NCBI RefSeq assembly: GCF_900106535.1
Contig: NZ_FNOH01000005.1
Span: forward strand, 310,001-374,000
Reading direction: 5' to 3'
DNA from: Myxococcus xanthus
Lineage (GTDB): Bacteria > Myxococcota > Myxococcia > Myxococcales > Myxococcaceae
DNA: 64,000 nt
Below the pieces are notes generated by a model that had not been told where the DNA came from, searched no databases, and saw only the letters and a list, made by a program, of their open reading frames with translations. Position numbers and translations under genes: made by a program. Position 1 is the stretch's first letter. Each line of letters opens with the position of its first letter. Positions 45,201 through 53,783 of this stretch are shown here, piece after piece.

Positions 45201-48200
45201 GACGCCCGCGCAGTACGCGTGGACGGTGGACCTCACGTCCCCGGCACTGCCGACCATCGACTCGCCCGCGGACCAGGAGGAGGTCGCCACCACGACGCCG
45301 ACGCTGACGGGAACGGGTGAGCCGGGCAGCGACATCTACCTGGAAGTGGGCGGCGCCACCTACGGCCCCGTCCTGGTCGATGAGGACGGCAACTGGACCT
45401 TCACCGTGCCGGATCCGCTCGTCGAGGGTCCGCACACCGTGTCCATCACCAGCGTCGACCCGGCGGGCAACTCCGCGGGCCCGGTGACGAGCACGTTCAT
45501 CGTCGACCTCTCGGCGCCTGACACGTTCATCGACTCCGGCCCGACGCTGCTGACGCGGGACTCGTCCGCCACCTTCGACCTTCGCTCGGAAGGCGGAGGC
45601 GTGGCCTATGAGTGCAGCCTGGATGGGGGCGTCTATGTGGCTTGCGCCGACCCCGCGACCTTCACGGGTCTGGCGGATGGGGACCACCTGCTCCTGGTGC
45701 GCGCGGTGGACGCGGCGGGCAACGTGGACCCGACGCCCGCGCAGTACGCGTGGACGGTGGACACGACGGCACCCGACACGCTCGTCGTGAGCGGCCCGGC
45801 GACGCCAACCTCGTCGAATTCGGCCTCGTTCGAGTTCGCGGCCTCCGAGCCGGGCTCCTCCTATGAGTGCAGCCTGGACGGCGCGGCCTATGTGTCGTGC
45901 GAGGAGACGGTGACGTTCGACGGCTTCGCGGAAGGGGAGCACACGCTCCTGGTGCGCGCGGTAGACGCGGCCGGCAACGTGGACCCGACGCCTGCCGAGC
46001 ACACCTGGACGGTGGATTTGACGCCGCCGGTGGCGCCGCTCATCACCACGCCCGCGAACGGCGCGGTGCTGGATGACGGGGTGGTGACCATCACCGGCAC
46101 AGCCGACGGCGCTGAGTCCGTGACGCTGGTGCTGGATGGCGTGCCCTACGGCCCCATCCCGGTCGATGCCGGTGGCAACTGGACCTTCACGCCGCCGGTG
46201 ACGCTGCCGGACGGCCCGTACACGGTCACCGTCACGGCGACGGATGAGGTGGGCAACACCAGTGCTCCGACGAGCTCCACCTTCACGGTGGATACGACGG
46301 CGCCGGATACCGCCATCGACAGTGGCCCGGCGGTGGTGACGAACGTGGCCACCGCGGACTTCGTCTTTTCGTCGAACGAGTCTCCGGTGACGTACGAGTG
46401 CTCGCTGAACGGCGCGCCTTTCACGGCGTGCCCAGCCCAGGCGCAGTTCGGCCCACTGCCGGACGGTGACTACACGCTTGCGGTGCGCGCGGTGGATGCG
46501 GCCGACAACGAGGACCCGACGCCCGCCGAGTACACCTGGACGGTGGATGCAACGCCGCCGGTGGTGGTCATCACCACGCCCGCGAACAACTCGGTGCTGG
46601 ACGTGCCCGTGGTGACGTATTCCGGAACGACGGAGGCGGGCAGCACCGTGACGGTGGTGGTGGATGGCGTCCCGGTGGGCACGGTGGTGGCGGACCCGTC
46701 GGGCAACTGGTCGCTCCCCGTGAGCGACACGCTGTCGGAAGGTCCCCACTCGGTGTCCGTCACGGCGGAGGACGAGGCGGGCAATACCAGCACGACGGTG
46801 ACGCACACGTTCATCGTGGACGCGGAGCCGCCGGAGACGACGTTCACCTCGACGCCGCCCGCGCTCTCCAACAGTGATTCGGCGACGTTCGACTTCGACT
46901 CGGACGAATCCCCAGTGACGTACGAGTGCAGCCTGGACGGCGCGGCGTACGTGCCGTGCTCGGACCCGGCCACCTTCACGGGCTTGGATGACGGCGAGCA
47001 CACCCTGGCGGTGCGCGCAGTGGATGAGGATGGCAACGAGGACCCGACGCCGGCCAGCTACACCTGGACGGTGGACACCTCCGCGCCGGACACCCTCATC
47101 ATCTCCGGCCCGCCGCTGACGGAAGCGCCTGGCACCGCGACGTTCGACTTCGATTCGGACGAATCCCCGGTGACGTACGAGTGCAGCCTGGACGGCGCGG
47201 CGTACGTGCCGTGCTCGGACCCGGTCACCTTCACGGGCCTGGCGGAAGGCAGCCACACGCTGAGCGTCCGCGCGGTGGATGAGGCAGGCAACGTGGACGG
47301 CACGCCGGCGATCTACAACTGGTCGGTCGCGGTCGACACGGATGGCGACGGCCTGACGGATGCCGAGGAGGTTGTGCTGGGCACCGACCCGGAGAACCCC
47401 GACACGGACGGTGACGGACTGCCGGACGGCATCGAGGTGAATACCGCGGGGACGGATCCGCTCGACGACGACTCGGATGATGACGGCATCCTGGATGGCA
47501 ACGAGGACGCCAACCACAACGGCATCGTCGATGAGGGCGAGACGGACCCGAACAACTGGGATACCGATGGCGACCTGCTGTCGGACGGTCTGGAGCTGGG
47601 CCTCGCCGAGCCTCAGGGCGCCAACACGGACATGACGCGCTTCGTGGCGGACTCCGACCCGACCACGACGACGGACCCGCTCAACCCCGACACGGACGGC
47701 GGCAGCGTGCGTGACGGCATCGAGGACGCCAACCGCAACGGCCGGGTGGACCCGGGCGAGACGGATCCGCTCAACCCCGCCGACGACGTCGACTCCGACG
47801 GTGACGGCATCGACGATGCGACCGAAATCGCGTGGGGCCTGGACCCCAACGACGCGGACAGCGACGACGACGGCGTGCCGGACGGCATCGACGGCATCAC
47901 CGACACGGATGGTGACGGCCTCATCGATGCGTTGGACCCGGACAGCGACAACGACGGCATCCTGGACGGCACGGAGATGGGCGTGACGCTGGAGAGCGCT
48001 CCGGCGGACACGGACCGCACCTCGCCCAATTTCCGTCCGGACGCGGACCCGAGCACCACCACCGATCCGAAGAACCCGGACACGGACGGTGACGGCCTGC
48101 TGGACGGCGAGGAGGATGCCAACCACGACGGCCGCGTCGACAGCACGGAGACGGACCCGAACAACCCGGACACGGACGCTGACGGCCTGACGGACGGCGT

Positions 48201-50286
48201 GGAGGTGCGTGGCTCCAACCCCACCAACCCGCTGAACCCGGACACGGACGGCGACGGCTTGCTGGATGGCGCGGAGGACGCCAACCGCAACGGCTCCTTC
48301 GACAACGGCGAGACGGACCCGAACAACGCCGACACGGACGGCGGCGGCGTGAACGACGGCGAGGAAGTCACCGGCGGGACCAACCCGCTGGACGGCAACG
48401 ACGACTTCGTCATCTCCGGCCGTGGGTGCAGCACGAGCGGGGCGGGCACCTTCGCTCCGCTGGCGCTGCTGCTGCTCGGGCTGCCCCTGCTGGGCCGCTT
48501 CCGCCGCTCGGCGGGGCGGGCCGGTGGGGCCCCTGTGGCCGCCGCCGTGCTGGCGCTGGCGGTCCTGATGGTTTCGCGGCCGGCCGTGGCGCAGGTGCCC
48601 ACGCTGTCCGCGTCCCAGTCCATCGACGTGCAGCAGTACAAGCCGGGGCCGAGCTCGAAGGACATCCTGGGCGTCCAGAGCGCCCAGGTGCATTCCCACC
48701 TGGGTTGGAACGTGGGCGTGTCCGTCAACTACGCGGACAAGCCGCTCAACTTCATGGACCCACGCTCGGGCCGGTTCATCACCGCGCTGGTGCGCAGCCA
48801 GGTGGGTGTGGACCTGATGGGCTCGGTGGGCCTCTTCGACCGCTTCGAGCTCGGCGTGCTGCTGCCGGTGACGCTCCAGCGTTCGCAGGCGGCGCCCATG
48901 GTGGACCCGTCCTTCGCCCAGGGCGTGGGCTCGGGCGGCATCGGTGACCTGCGCCTGGTGCCCAAGGCCCGCCTCCTGGAGGAGGGCTCCTTCGGCCTGG
49001 CCCTGACGGTGCCGGTGGTGCTGCCCACGGGCGGCGGCTCCGACTTCCTCGGGGGCTCGGGCGTGGGCGTGCAGCCGCGCCTGGTGGCCGAATACGGCGA
49101 GCGGTTTCGCGTGGCCGCCAACGTGGGCGTGGACTTCCGGGAGAAGCAGCAGCTGCGCAACCTGAACCTGGGCAACGCGGTGTCCTACGGCGTGGGCGCC
49201 GAGCTGCCCTTCACGGTGAGCGAGGTGCCGCTGGCGCTCGCGGCCACGCTGGTGGGCGCGGTGAACCTGGAGCAGCAGGACACCGAGGAGCGCCCGCTGG
49301 AGCTGTTGGCGGCGCTGAAGTACCGCGCGCTGGGCGGCTTCTCCGCGCACGTGGGCGGTGGGCCGGGGCTCACCCGCGGCTACGGCACGCCGGGCTTCCG
49401 GCTGCTCGCGGGCTTCAGCTACAGCCCGGAGCCGTCTCGTGAGCCGAAGCAGGTCGCGCCGGTGGACACGGACGGCGACGGCATCCTGGACATCGACGAC
49501 GCCTGCCCGACGGAGCCCGAGGACAAGGACGGTTTCCAGGATGAGGACGGCTGCCCGGACCCGGACAACGACGCGGACGGCATCCCCGACACGGCGGACA
49601 CGTGCCCGAACGAGCCCGAGACGGTCAACGGCTTCGAGGACACGGATGGCTGCCCGGATGTGGCGCCGCCTCCGCCGCCGGTGGACACGGATGGCGACGG
49701 CATCATGGATCCGGATGATCGCTGCCCCAACGACCCTGAGGACAAGGACGGCTTCCAGGACGAGGACGGCTGCCCGGACCCGGATAACGACCGGGACGGC
49801 ATCCCCGACGCCGAGGACAAGTGCCCGAACGAGCCGGAGACCATCAATGGCTTCCAGGACGAGGACGGTTGCCCCGACAAGGGCAAGGTGAAGGTGCTCG
49901 TCGATGGCGAGCGCATCGTCATCCTGGAGAAGGTCTACTTCGCCACTGGAAAGGACGTCATCCTGGCCCGTTCGCACCCGCTGCTGAAGCAGGTGGCCGC
50001 GGTGCTGCGGGCCAACCCGCAGGTGGAACTGGTCCGCATCGAGGGCCACACGGACGACCAGGGCAATGACGCGAAGAACCTGGACCTGTCGCAGCGCCGC
50101 GCGAACAACGTGCGCGCCTTCCTGGTGAAGGAGGGCATCGCCGAGGGCCGCATGGAGGCGGTGGGTTACGGCGAGACGAAGCCGGTGGACACCAACAAGA
50201 CGGCGAAGGGCCGTGAGAACAACCGCCGCGTGGGGTTCACCATCCTTCGCGTGGGGAAGGTGGAAGTGGAACGCGAGGCGCGCTGA
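42241..50286 (+). CDS. Giant exported repeat protein with internal sorting signal and C-terminal OmpA domain
   Basis: 2,681 residues. In order: signal peptide (RLGLAVAPLVLLCAALLGPV then AKAA); Gly-rich region (about 205-465); Ig-like module (483-571); ten 85-residue repeats with two Cys each (YECSL...C), mixed with three more Ig-like modules (573-1697); DxDxDG calcium-type repeats (1698-2050); MYXO-CTERM-like tail with Cys2063, hydrophobic helix and RFRRSAGR; a second signal-like helix ending RPAVAQ (2097-2118); a barrel-like region (to about 2397); further DxDxDG/Cys repeats; OmpA peptidoglycan-binding domain (from about 2550, EGHTDDQGNDAKNL). It sits between ftsA and ftsZ with its own promoter and terminator. 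It may correspond to large myxobacterial OmpA/adhesin proteins linked to gliding (AgmC-like), but I cannot confirm that. Role in adhesion or envelope anchoring is inference. Confidence 0.9.
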   Translation: MNRKTFYVPLFSRAFRGRLGLAVAPLVLLCAALLGPVAKAAADSFGLGNGSSGALTVGVAGTVINTYTRVTAAVPAGQSFVAVDTTAEFTAEDLVMVFQATGLEDAPSGNQAPIVLTGGLVGRWELARIGSVDVENAQLHFTQPLTGAFAATSTQVIRVPEYASVTVNAAGSITAQPWNGTTGGVVAFLSQGAVNNAGAIHADGRGFRGGFAWNGSGDGCDGLDEAWGPDNLWLGGTSKGEGLVPGRFGGEELPPDGRTGPTTGRGNAANAGGGGVCHNSGGGGGSNVGMGGIGGRTWVGEAPPYSREVGGLGGAPLIFDAVSYAVFGGGGGAGHGNNDAAGGGSAGGGLVFIRGASLSGAGRVSADGFAGGNAIGLANDAAGGAGAGGTVYVRVTGALSCSANAVSARGGDGGSTTHDQHGTGGGGGRALIQGVTVGCIPVVTGGFAGTQPTANAPGGLTYGAAPGNPGIVTILPGAFPASVAAPVVVTPANGSTTGFRPVISGTAPASSTVIIFVDGVEVARVTADPSGNFSFTPTADLSVGAHTVNAYALFQGVSSVLSNTNSFTVVSDTTPPDTTIVSGPPAVSNSTSATFDFASNEGPVTYECSLNGGPFEDCSAPQTFTGFSEGDQTLAVRAVDAAGNVDPTPATYAWTVDTTAPDTTIVSGPSGTTTSPNATFDFSSNESPVTYQCSLDGAPFVACTDPQTFTGLADGAHTLAVRAVDAAGNEDPTPATRTWTVDATAPDTTIVSGPAAVTNATSATFDFSSNESPVTYQCSLNGAPFAACTDPQSYTALTEGEHTLAVRAVDAAGNMDPTPATYAWTVDTTAPDTTIVSGPSGTTTSPNATFDFSSNESPVTYQCSLDGAPFVACTDPQTFTGLADGAHTLAVRAVDAAGNEDPTPATRTWTVDATAPDTTIVSGPAAVTNATSATFDFASNESPVTYQCSLDGAPFAACTDPQSYTALTEGEHTLAVRAVDAAGNMDPTPAQYAWTVDLTSPALPTIDSPADQEEVATTTPTLTGTGEPGSDIYLEVGGATYGPVLVDEDGNWTFTVPDPLVEGPHTVSITSVDPAGNSAGPVTSTFIVDLSAPDTFIDSGPTLLTRDSSATFDLRSEGGGVAYECSLDGGVYVACADPATFTGLADGDHLLLVRAVDAAGNVDPTPAQYAWTVDTTAPDTLVVSGPATPTSSNSASFEFAASEPGSSYECSLDGAAYVSCEETVTFDGFAEGEHTLLVRAVDAAGNVDPTPAEHTWTVDLTPPVAPLITTPANGAVLDDGVVTITGTADGAESVTLVLDGVPYGPIPVDAGGNWTFTPPVTLPDGPYTVTVTATDEVGNTSAPTSSTFTVDTTAPDTAIDSGPAVVTNVATADFVFSSNESPVTYECSLNGAPFTACPAQAQFGPLPDGDYTLAVRAVDAADNEDPTPAEYTWTVDATPPVVVITTPANNSVLDVPVVTYSGTTEAGSTVTVVVDGVPVGTVVADPSGNWSLPVSDTLSEGPHSVSVTAEDEAGNTSTTVTHTFIVDAEPPETTFTSTPPALSNSDSATFDFDSDESPVTYECSLDGAAYVPCSDPATFTGLDDGEHTLAVRAVDEDGNEDPTPASYTWTVDTSAPDTLIISGPPLTEAPGTATFDFDSDESPVTYECSLDGAAYVPCSDPVTFTGLAEGSHTLSVRAVDEAGNVDGTPAIYNWSVAVDTDGDGLTDAEEVVLGTDPENPDTDGDGLPDGIEVNTAGTDPLDDDSDDDGILDGNEDANHNGIVDEGETDPNNWDTDGDLLSDGLELGLAEPQGANTDMTRFVADSDPTTTTDPLNPDTDGGSVRDGIEDANRNGRVDPGETDPLNPADDVDSDGDGIDDATEIAWGLDPNDADSDDDGVPDGIDGITDTDGDGLIDALDPDSDNDGILDGTEMGVTLESAPADTDRTSPNFRPDADPSTTTDPKNPDTDGDGLLDGEEDANHDGRVDSTETDPNNPDTDADGLTDGVEVRGSNPTNPLNPDTDGDGLLDGAEDANRNGSFDNGETDPNNADTDGGGVNDGEEVTGGTNPLDGNDDFVISGRGCSTSGAGTFAPLALLLLGLPLLGRFRRSAGRAGGAPVAAAVLALAVLMVSRPAVAQVPTLSASQSIDVQQYKPGPSSKDILGVQSAQVHSHLGWNVGVSVNYADKPLNFMDPRSGRFITALVRSQVGVDLMGSVGLFDRFELGVLLPVTLQRSQAAPMVDPSFAQGVGSGGIGDLRLVPKARLLEEGSFGLALTVPVVLPTGGGSDFLGGSGVGVQPRLVAEYGERFRVAANVGVDFREKQQLRNLNLGNAVSYGVGAELPFTVSEVPLALAATLVGAVNLEQQDTEERPLELLAALKYRALGGFSAHVGGGPGLTRGYGTPGFRLLAGFSYSPEPSREPKQVAPVDTDGDGILDIDDACPTEPEDKDGFQDEDGCPDPDNDADGIPDTADTCPNEPETVNGFEDTDGCPDVAPPPPPVDTDGDGIMDPDDRCPNDPEDKDGFQDEDGCPDPDNDRDGIPDAEDKCPNEPETINGFQDEDGCPDKGKVKVLVDGERIVILEKVYFATGKDVILARSHPLLKQVAAVLRANPQVELVRIEGHTDDQGNDAKNLDLSQRRANNVRAFLVKEGIAEGRMEAVGYGETKPVDTNKTAKGRENNRRVGFTILRVGKVEVEREAR
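43957..47331 (+). repeat. Ten 85-residue two-cysteine repeats with interspersed Ig-like modules
   Basis: Each unit of about 255 bases encodes TAPDTTIVSGP...ATFDF.SNESPVTY.CSLDGAPF.AC...FTGL.DG.HTLAVRAVDAAGN.DPTPA...WTVD. Units 1-5 are contiguous (43957-45231); units 6-7, 8 and 9-10 are separated by Ig-like modules. The conserved Cys pair suggests one disulfide per unit. Confidence 0.9.
44212..45231 (+). repeat. Recent tandem duplication of a 510-bp two-domain unit
   Basis: 44212-44721 and 44722-45231 are almost identical at the DNA level, including third codon positions (for example the two GGGACGACGACGTCCCCCAA stretches). Other repeats in the gene differ much more, so this duplication is recent or kept alike by gene conversion. 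Confidence 0.88.
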
Positions 50287-50334
50287 CCCACTGGCTCTGA
50301 TTCCCTGGTGAAACACACCGGGTGATTTCAGCGA

Positions 50335-50376
50335 GGGTGGCTCCGAAAGAGATTTCGGGGCCACCCGTCGTTTTTT
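50335..50376 (+). terminator. Intrinsic terminator after the giant gene
   Basis: GGGTGGCTCCGAAA-GAGA-TTTCGGGGCCACCC (14-bp stem with one T-G pair) followed by GTCG and six T. Separates the 8-kb gene from ftsZ. Confidence 0.9.
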
Positions 50377-50481
50377 GGGGCATGCTGCGCCCCACCCGCC
50401 AAGCAGTGCCGTGTATCGCGAGTCAAGGGGCGAAGTTCACCCACCGCGTCGCACGCCTGCACGTCCATGCATTGGCGTAAG

Positions 50482-50505
50482 TGCGCGTCAGGACTCAGAC
50501 GCGCA
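50482..50505. promoter_or_regulatory. Inverted repeat TGCGCGTC-N8-GACGCGCA upstream of ftsZ
   Basis: Perfect 8-bp arms around eight bases, about 115 bases before the ftsZ ATG. The left arm with its next base contains GCGTCA, the half-site of the TGACGCGTCA palindromes at 42000-42030. Could be an operator or a leader hairpin. Confidence 0.45.
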
Positions 50506-50510
50506 GCATC

Positions 50511-50530
50511 CCGCTACAGGCTCGTAGCGG
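50511..50530. promoter_or_regulatory. Inverted repeat CCGCTAC-N6-GTAGCGG upstream of ftsZ
   Basis: Perfect 7-bp arms, six-base loop, ending 89 bases before the ftsZ start. Shares CGCTACAG and GTAGC with the repeat upstream of ftsQ. I found no convincing -35/-10 pair in the 243 bases between the terminator and ftsZ. Confidence 0.45.
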
Positions 50531-50619
50531 AATACTTGCCAAAGCGTGGGACTTGCTGATGATTGTGGGGGTTGGGAGCACGCGCGCTGCATCGTGCGAC
50601 TCCGGGCGAGAGGACCACC

Positions 50620-51837
50620 ATGGACCAGTTCGATCAGAACAAGCAGGCCGCCAAGATTCGGGTCGTCGGGGCGGGTGGGGCCGGCTGCAACGCCGTCAAT
50701 ACGATGATCCTGTCCAAGCTGGACCGGGTGGACTTCATCGCCGCCAACACCGATGTCCAGGCGCTCGCCGCGAGCAAGGCGCCCACCCGGCTTCAGCTGG
50801 GCCAGACGCTGACGAAGGGCCTGGGCGCGGGCGCCAACCCGGAGATGGGCCGCGAGGCCGCCCTGGAGTCGCGTGACCAGATTGCCGCGGTGCTCGAGGG
50901 CGCCGACATGGTGTTCGTCACCGCCGGCATGGGCGGCGGCACCGGCACGGGCGCCGCGCCCATCATCGCGGACATCGCCAAGAGCCTGGGTTGCCTCACG
51001 GTGGGCGTCGTCACCAAGCCCTTCCTCTTCGAGGGCAACAAGCGCCGCAAGCAGGCCGAGCAGGGCATCGTGGAGCTCAAGGCCGCGGTGGACACGCTCA
51101 TCACCATTCCGAACCAGCGCCTGCTGTCGCTCTCCAACGAGCCGATGCCGCTGCTGGAGACCTTCAAGCGCGCGGACGAGGTCCTGCTGAACGCCGTGCA
51201 GGGCATCAGCGACCTCATCCAGTACCACGGTTACATCAACGTCGACTTCGCCGACGTGAAGACCATCATGAGCGACAAGGGCATCGCGCTCATGGGCACG
51301 GGCAACTCGACCGGTGACAAGCGCGCGCTGATTGCCATGCAGCAGGCCATCGCCAGCCCGCTGCTGGAGGACGTCACCATCGACGGCGCCACGGGCCTGC
51401 TCATCAACATCACCGGTGGCCGCGACATGACCCTGCAGGAGGTCAACGAGGCCCTGACGCTGGTGCACGACGCCGCCGACAGCGAGGCGGAAATCATCTT
51501 CGGCTCGCTCATCGACGAGAACATCTCGGATGAGGTGAAGATCACCATCATCGCCACGGGCTTCGTGCACCGCGACGCGCCCAAGGTCCGCACGGTGGCG
51601 CCGGTGGTGCAGGTGCCGCTGTCGCGTCCGGCGCCGTCCGTGCTCGCGAACGCGCGCGAGGAAGTCGCCAGCCTGGTGCCCACGAAGGGCAGCGGCTCGC
51701 GGCCCCTGACCGTGGAGAGCGCCAAGTCGGTGAGCGCCCGCACCGCGGTGGTGAAGGACGCGCCGCTGCCGCTGGACGAGGACCAGTTCGACATCCCCAC
51801 CTTCCTGCGGCGGCAGGGCCAGACGGAACTGCCGTAA
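50620..51837 (+). CDS. ftsZ: Cell division GTPase FtsZ
   Basis: Tubulin homologue that forms the Z-ring. 405 residues; N-terminal [21 protein letters not shown] signature [12 protein letters not shown] near residue 105, T7 loop region [12 protein letters not shown] (here [12 protein letters not shown]), a linker of about 70 residues and a C-terminal peptide [15 protein letters not shown], which binds FtsA. AGAGGA precedes ATG 50620. Unusually it is not cotranscribed with ftsA: an 8-kb gene and two terminators lie between. Confidence 0.97.
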   Translation: MDQFDQNKQAAKIRVVGAGGAGCNAVNTMILSKLDRVDFIAANTDVQALAASKAPTRLQLGQTLTKGLGAGANPEMGREAALESRDQIAAVLEGADMVFVTAGMGGGTGTGAAPIIADIAKSLGCLTVGVVTKPFLFEGNKRRKQAEQGIVELKAAVDTLITIPNQRLLSLSNEPMPLLETFKRADEVLLNAVQGISDLIQYHGYINVDFADVKTIMSDKGIALMGTGNSTGDKRALIAMQQAIASPLLEDVTIDGATGLLINITGGRDMTLQEVNEALTLVHDAADSEAEIIFGSLIDENISDEVKITIIATGFVHRDAPKVRTVAPVVQVPLSRPAPSVLANAREEVASLVPTKGSGSRPLTVESAKSVSARTAVVKDAPLPLDEDQFDIPTFLRRQGQTELP

Positions 51838-51858
51838 GGGGCAGGGGAGACGCGGGGC

Positions 51859-52248
51859 TCAGCGAGCGGGAAGCTGGGCCACGCTGGCTTCGTCGCGTGC
51901 GGACAGGGTGTCCGCGCGGGCGAAGAGGCCGTCGACTTCCGAATAGAGCGCGTCCACGCGCTCCGGGAGCCGGGCCGCGGGCAGCACGCCGTCGCCGGAC
52001 ACTTCCTCCAGGCGCGCGTGGGCCCGCTGCAGCAACTGGAGCGCCTTCAGCAGGGAGAGGCCGCGGCGCGTGCCCTCCTCGGTGAAGAGGGTGCCGCTCT
52101 GCGTCAACGTCTCGAGCGTGGTGCGCACGAAGCGCACGCGGTCCGTGTGCCGGCCACGGTAGAGGTCCAGGCGCTTGGCGCGCCGCGCGTGGTGCAGATT
52201 GACCACGCCGCCAGGGCTTGAGGAGGTGGGGGGCGTCACGGGGAACAA
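51859..52248 (-). CDS. Conserved hypothetical protein, about 129 aa
   Basis: A small helical, Arg/Leu-rich soluble protein (TLFTEEGTRRGLSLLKALQL, RLPERVDALYSEVDGLFARA). Start uncertain: TTG 52248 or GTG 52239, neither with a clear ribosome binding site. Convergent with ftsZ, 21 bases apart. No family recognised. Confidence 0.6.
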   Translation of the reverse strand: MFPVTPPTSSSPGGVVNLHHARRAKRLDLYRGRHTDRVRFVRTTLETLTQSGTLFTEEGTRRGLSLLKALQLLQRAHARLEEVSGDGVLPAARLPERVDALYSEVDGLFARADTLSARDEASVAQLPAR

Positions 52249-52385
52249 GGTACGACACCGCCTCGTAGACCCGCAAATTTACTGGACTGTAGGGACCTGT
52301 TGCACGTCCGTTCGCACCCTTGTCTTGGGAGGGAGCGAGGGTTAGGTTCGCCGCCCTTTCGCACCCGCACCCCAGGGGTTTCGCC

Positions 52386-53738
52386 ATGTTCCAGAAGCTG
52401 CTCATCGCCAACCGGGGAGAGATTGCCCGCCGCATCGGCGTGGTGGCCCGGGGCATGGGGCTCAAGACGGTCGCCGTCTATTCGGACGCGGACGCTGAGC
52501 TGCCCTTCGTGAAGGAGGCCGACGAGGCGGTGCGCATCGGCCCCGCGCCGGCCAAGGACAGCTACCTCAATACCGCCGCCATCCTGGAAGCCGCGAAGCA
52601 GACGGGTGCGCAGGCCATCCACCCGGGCTACGGCTTCCTGTCGGAGAACGGCGAGTTCGCCCAGGCCTGCGCGGACGCGGGGCTCATCTTCGTGGGACCG
52701 CCGCCGGAGGCCATGGCGCGGATGAAGGACAAGAGCCAGGCCCGAAAGTTGGTGTCCGCCGCGGGGGTCCCCGTGGTGCCCGGCAGCGAGGGCGTGGTGC
52801 CCGACGTGGCCAGCGCGCTGGCGGAGGCCGAGCGCATCGGCTACCCGGTGCTCGTCAAGGCGGCCAGCGGCGGCGGCGGCATTGGCATGGCGGTGGCCAG
52901 GAACGCCGCGGAGATGGAGAAGGTCTACCGCCAGTGCACGGACCGGGCGAAGGCCGCCTTCGGCAAGGAAGGCGTGTACGTGGAGCGCTACTTCCCGGCG
53001 CCCCGGCACATCGAGGTCCAGATTCTGGGGGACCAGCACGGCCACCTCATCCACTGTCTGGAGCGGGAATGTTCCATCCAGCGGCGCCACCAGAAGGTGG
53101 TGGAGGAAGCCCCCTCCGTGCTGTTCGCGGACGGGCGCAACCCGGAGCTGGCGCAGAAGCTCTTCACGGCCGCGGTGGCCGCGGCGAAGGCCTTTGGTTA
53201 CGCCAACGCCGGCACGGTGGAGTTCCTCTACTCGGACGGTGAGGTCTACTTCATCGAGATGAACGCCCGCCTCCAGGTGGAGCACCCGGTGACGGAGCTG
53301 ACCACGGGGCTGGACCTCATCGGCTGGCAGCTGCGCATCGCCGCGGGCGAGCGCCTCACGGTGAAGCAGGAGGACGTGAAGCGGCGCGGGGCGGCGCTGG
53401 AGTTCCGCATCTACGCCGAGGACCCGGTGAAGTTCTTCCCGTCTCCCGGGCCGCTGAAGGTGTTCCAGCCGCCCACGGGCGAGGGCGTCCGGCTGGACGC
53501 GGGCTACGGCGAGGGCAACACCGTCACGCCGAACTACGACCCGATGATTGCCAAGCTCATCGTCACCGGTGAGACGCGGGCGCAGGCGATTGAGCGCTCC
53601 GTGACGGCGCTCCAGTCGTTCCGCATCGAAGGCATCAAGACGAACATCCCGCTCCACCTGCGCATCGTGCAGGATGCGGCCTTCCAGGCCGGCGAGCTGG
53701 ACACGAACTTCCTGGAGCACCACGCCAAGCCGGCGTAG
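52386..53738 (+). CDS. accC: Biotin carboxylase (AccC-type)
   Basis: ATP-dependent carboxylation of biotin. 450 residues; FQKLLIANRGEIARRIG, HPGYGFLSENGEFA, the ATP-grasp loop VLVKAASGGGGIGM, ERECSIQRRHQKVVEEAPS and EMNARLQVEHPVTE. ATG 52386 is the normal family start. A 70-residue biotin carrier follows after 45 bases. It could serve acetyl-CoA or another acyl-CoA carboxylase; no carboxyltransferase gene is adjacent. Confidence 0.93.
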   Translation: MFQKLLIANRGEIARRIGVVARGMGLKTVAVYSDADAELPFVKEADEAVRIGPAPAKDSYLNTAAILEAAKQTGAQAIHPGYGFLSENGEFAQACADAGLIFVGPPPEAMARMKDKSQARKLVSAAGVPVVPGSEGVVPDVASALAEAERIGYPVLVKAASGGGGIGMAVARNAAEMEKVYRQCTDRAKAAFGKEGVYVERYFPAPRHIEVQILGDQHGHLIHCLERECSIQRRHQKVVEEAPSVLFADGRNPELAQKLFTAAVAAAKAFGYANAGTVEFLYSDGEVYFIEMNARLQVEHPVTELTTGLDLIGWQLRIAAGERLTVKQEDVKRRGAALEFRIYAEDPVKFFPSPGPLKVFQPPTGEGVRLDAGYGEGNTVTPNYDPMIAKLIVTGETRAQAIERSVTALQSFRIEGIKTNIPLHLRIVQDAAFQAGELDTNFLEHHAKPA

Positions 53739-53783
53739 CGGGGCCCGCTCCAGCCCCAACCACCCCTGAGGAGGCACGGATTC

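Noticed and set aside
43957..47331. Tandem repeats considered as a CRISPR or satellite array
   Set aside because: The 255-bp units stay in frame and code for conserved protein repeats; there are no short repeats with unique spacers.
48568..48610. Internal ATG as an independent start for the OmpA half
   Set aside because: It falls within the hydrophobic core of the signal-like segment and has no ribosome binding site; a separate gene starting here would lack a full signal peptide.
43369..50364. Open reading frame of about 2,331 codons on the minus strand opposite the giant gene
   Set aside because: It exists only because GC-rich, repeat-based codon use on the + strand leaves no antisense stops. 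The translation is Arg/His-rich low complexity without domains, and the + strand protein has clear domains.
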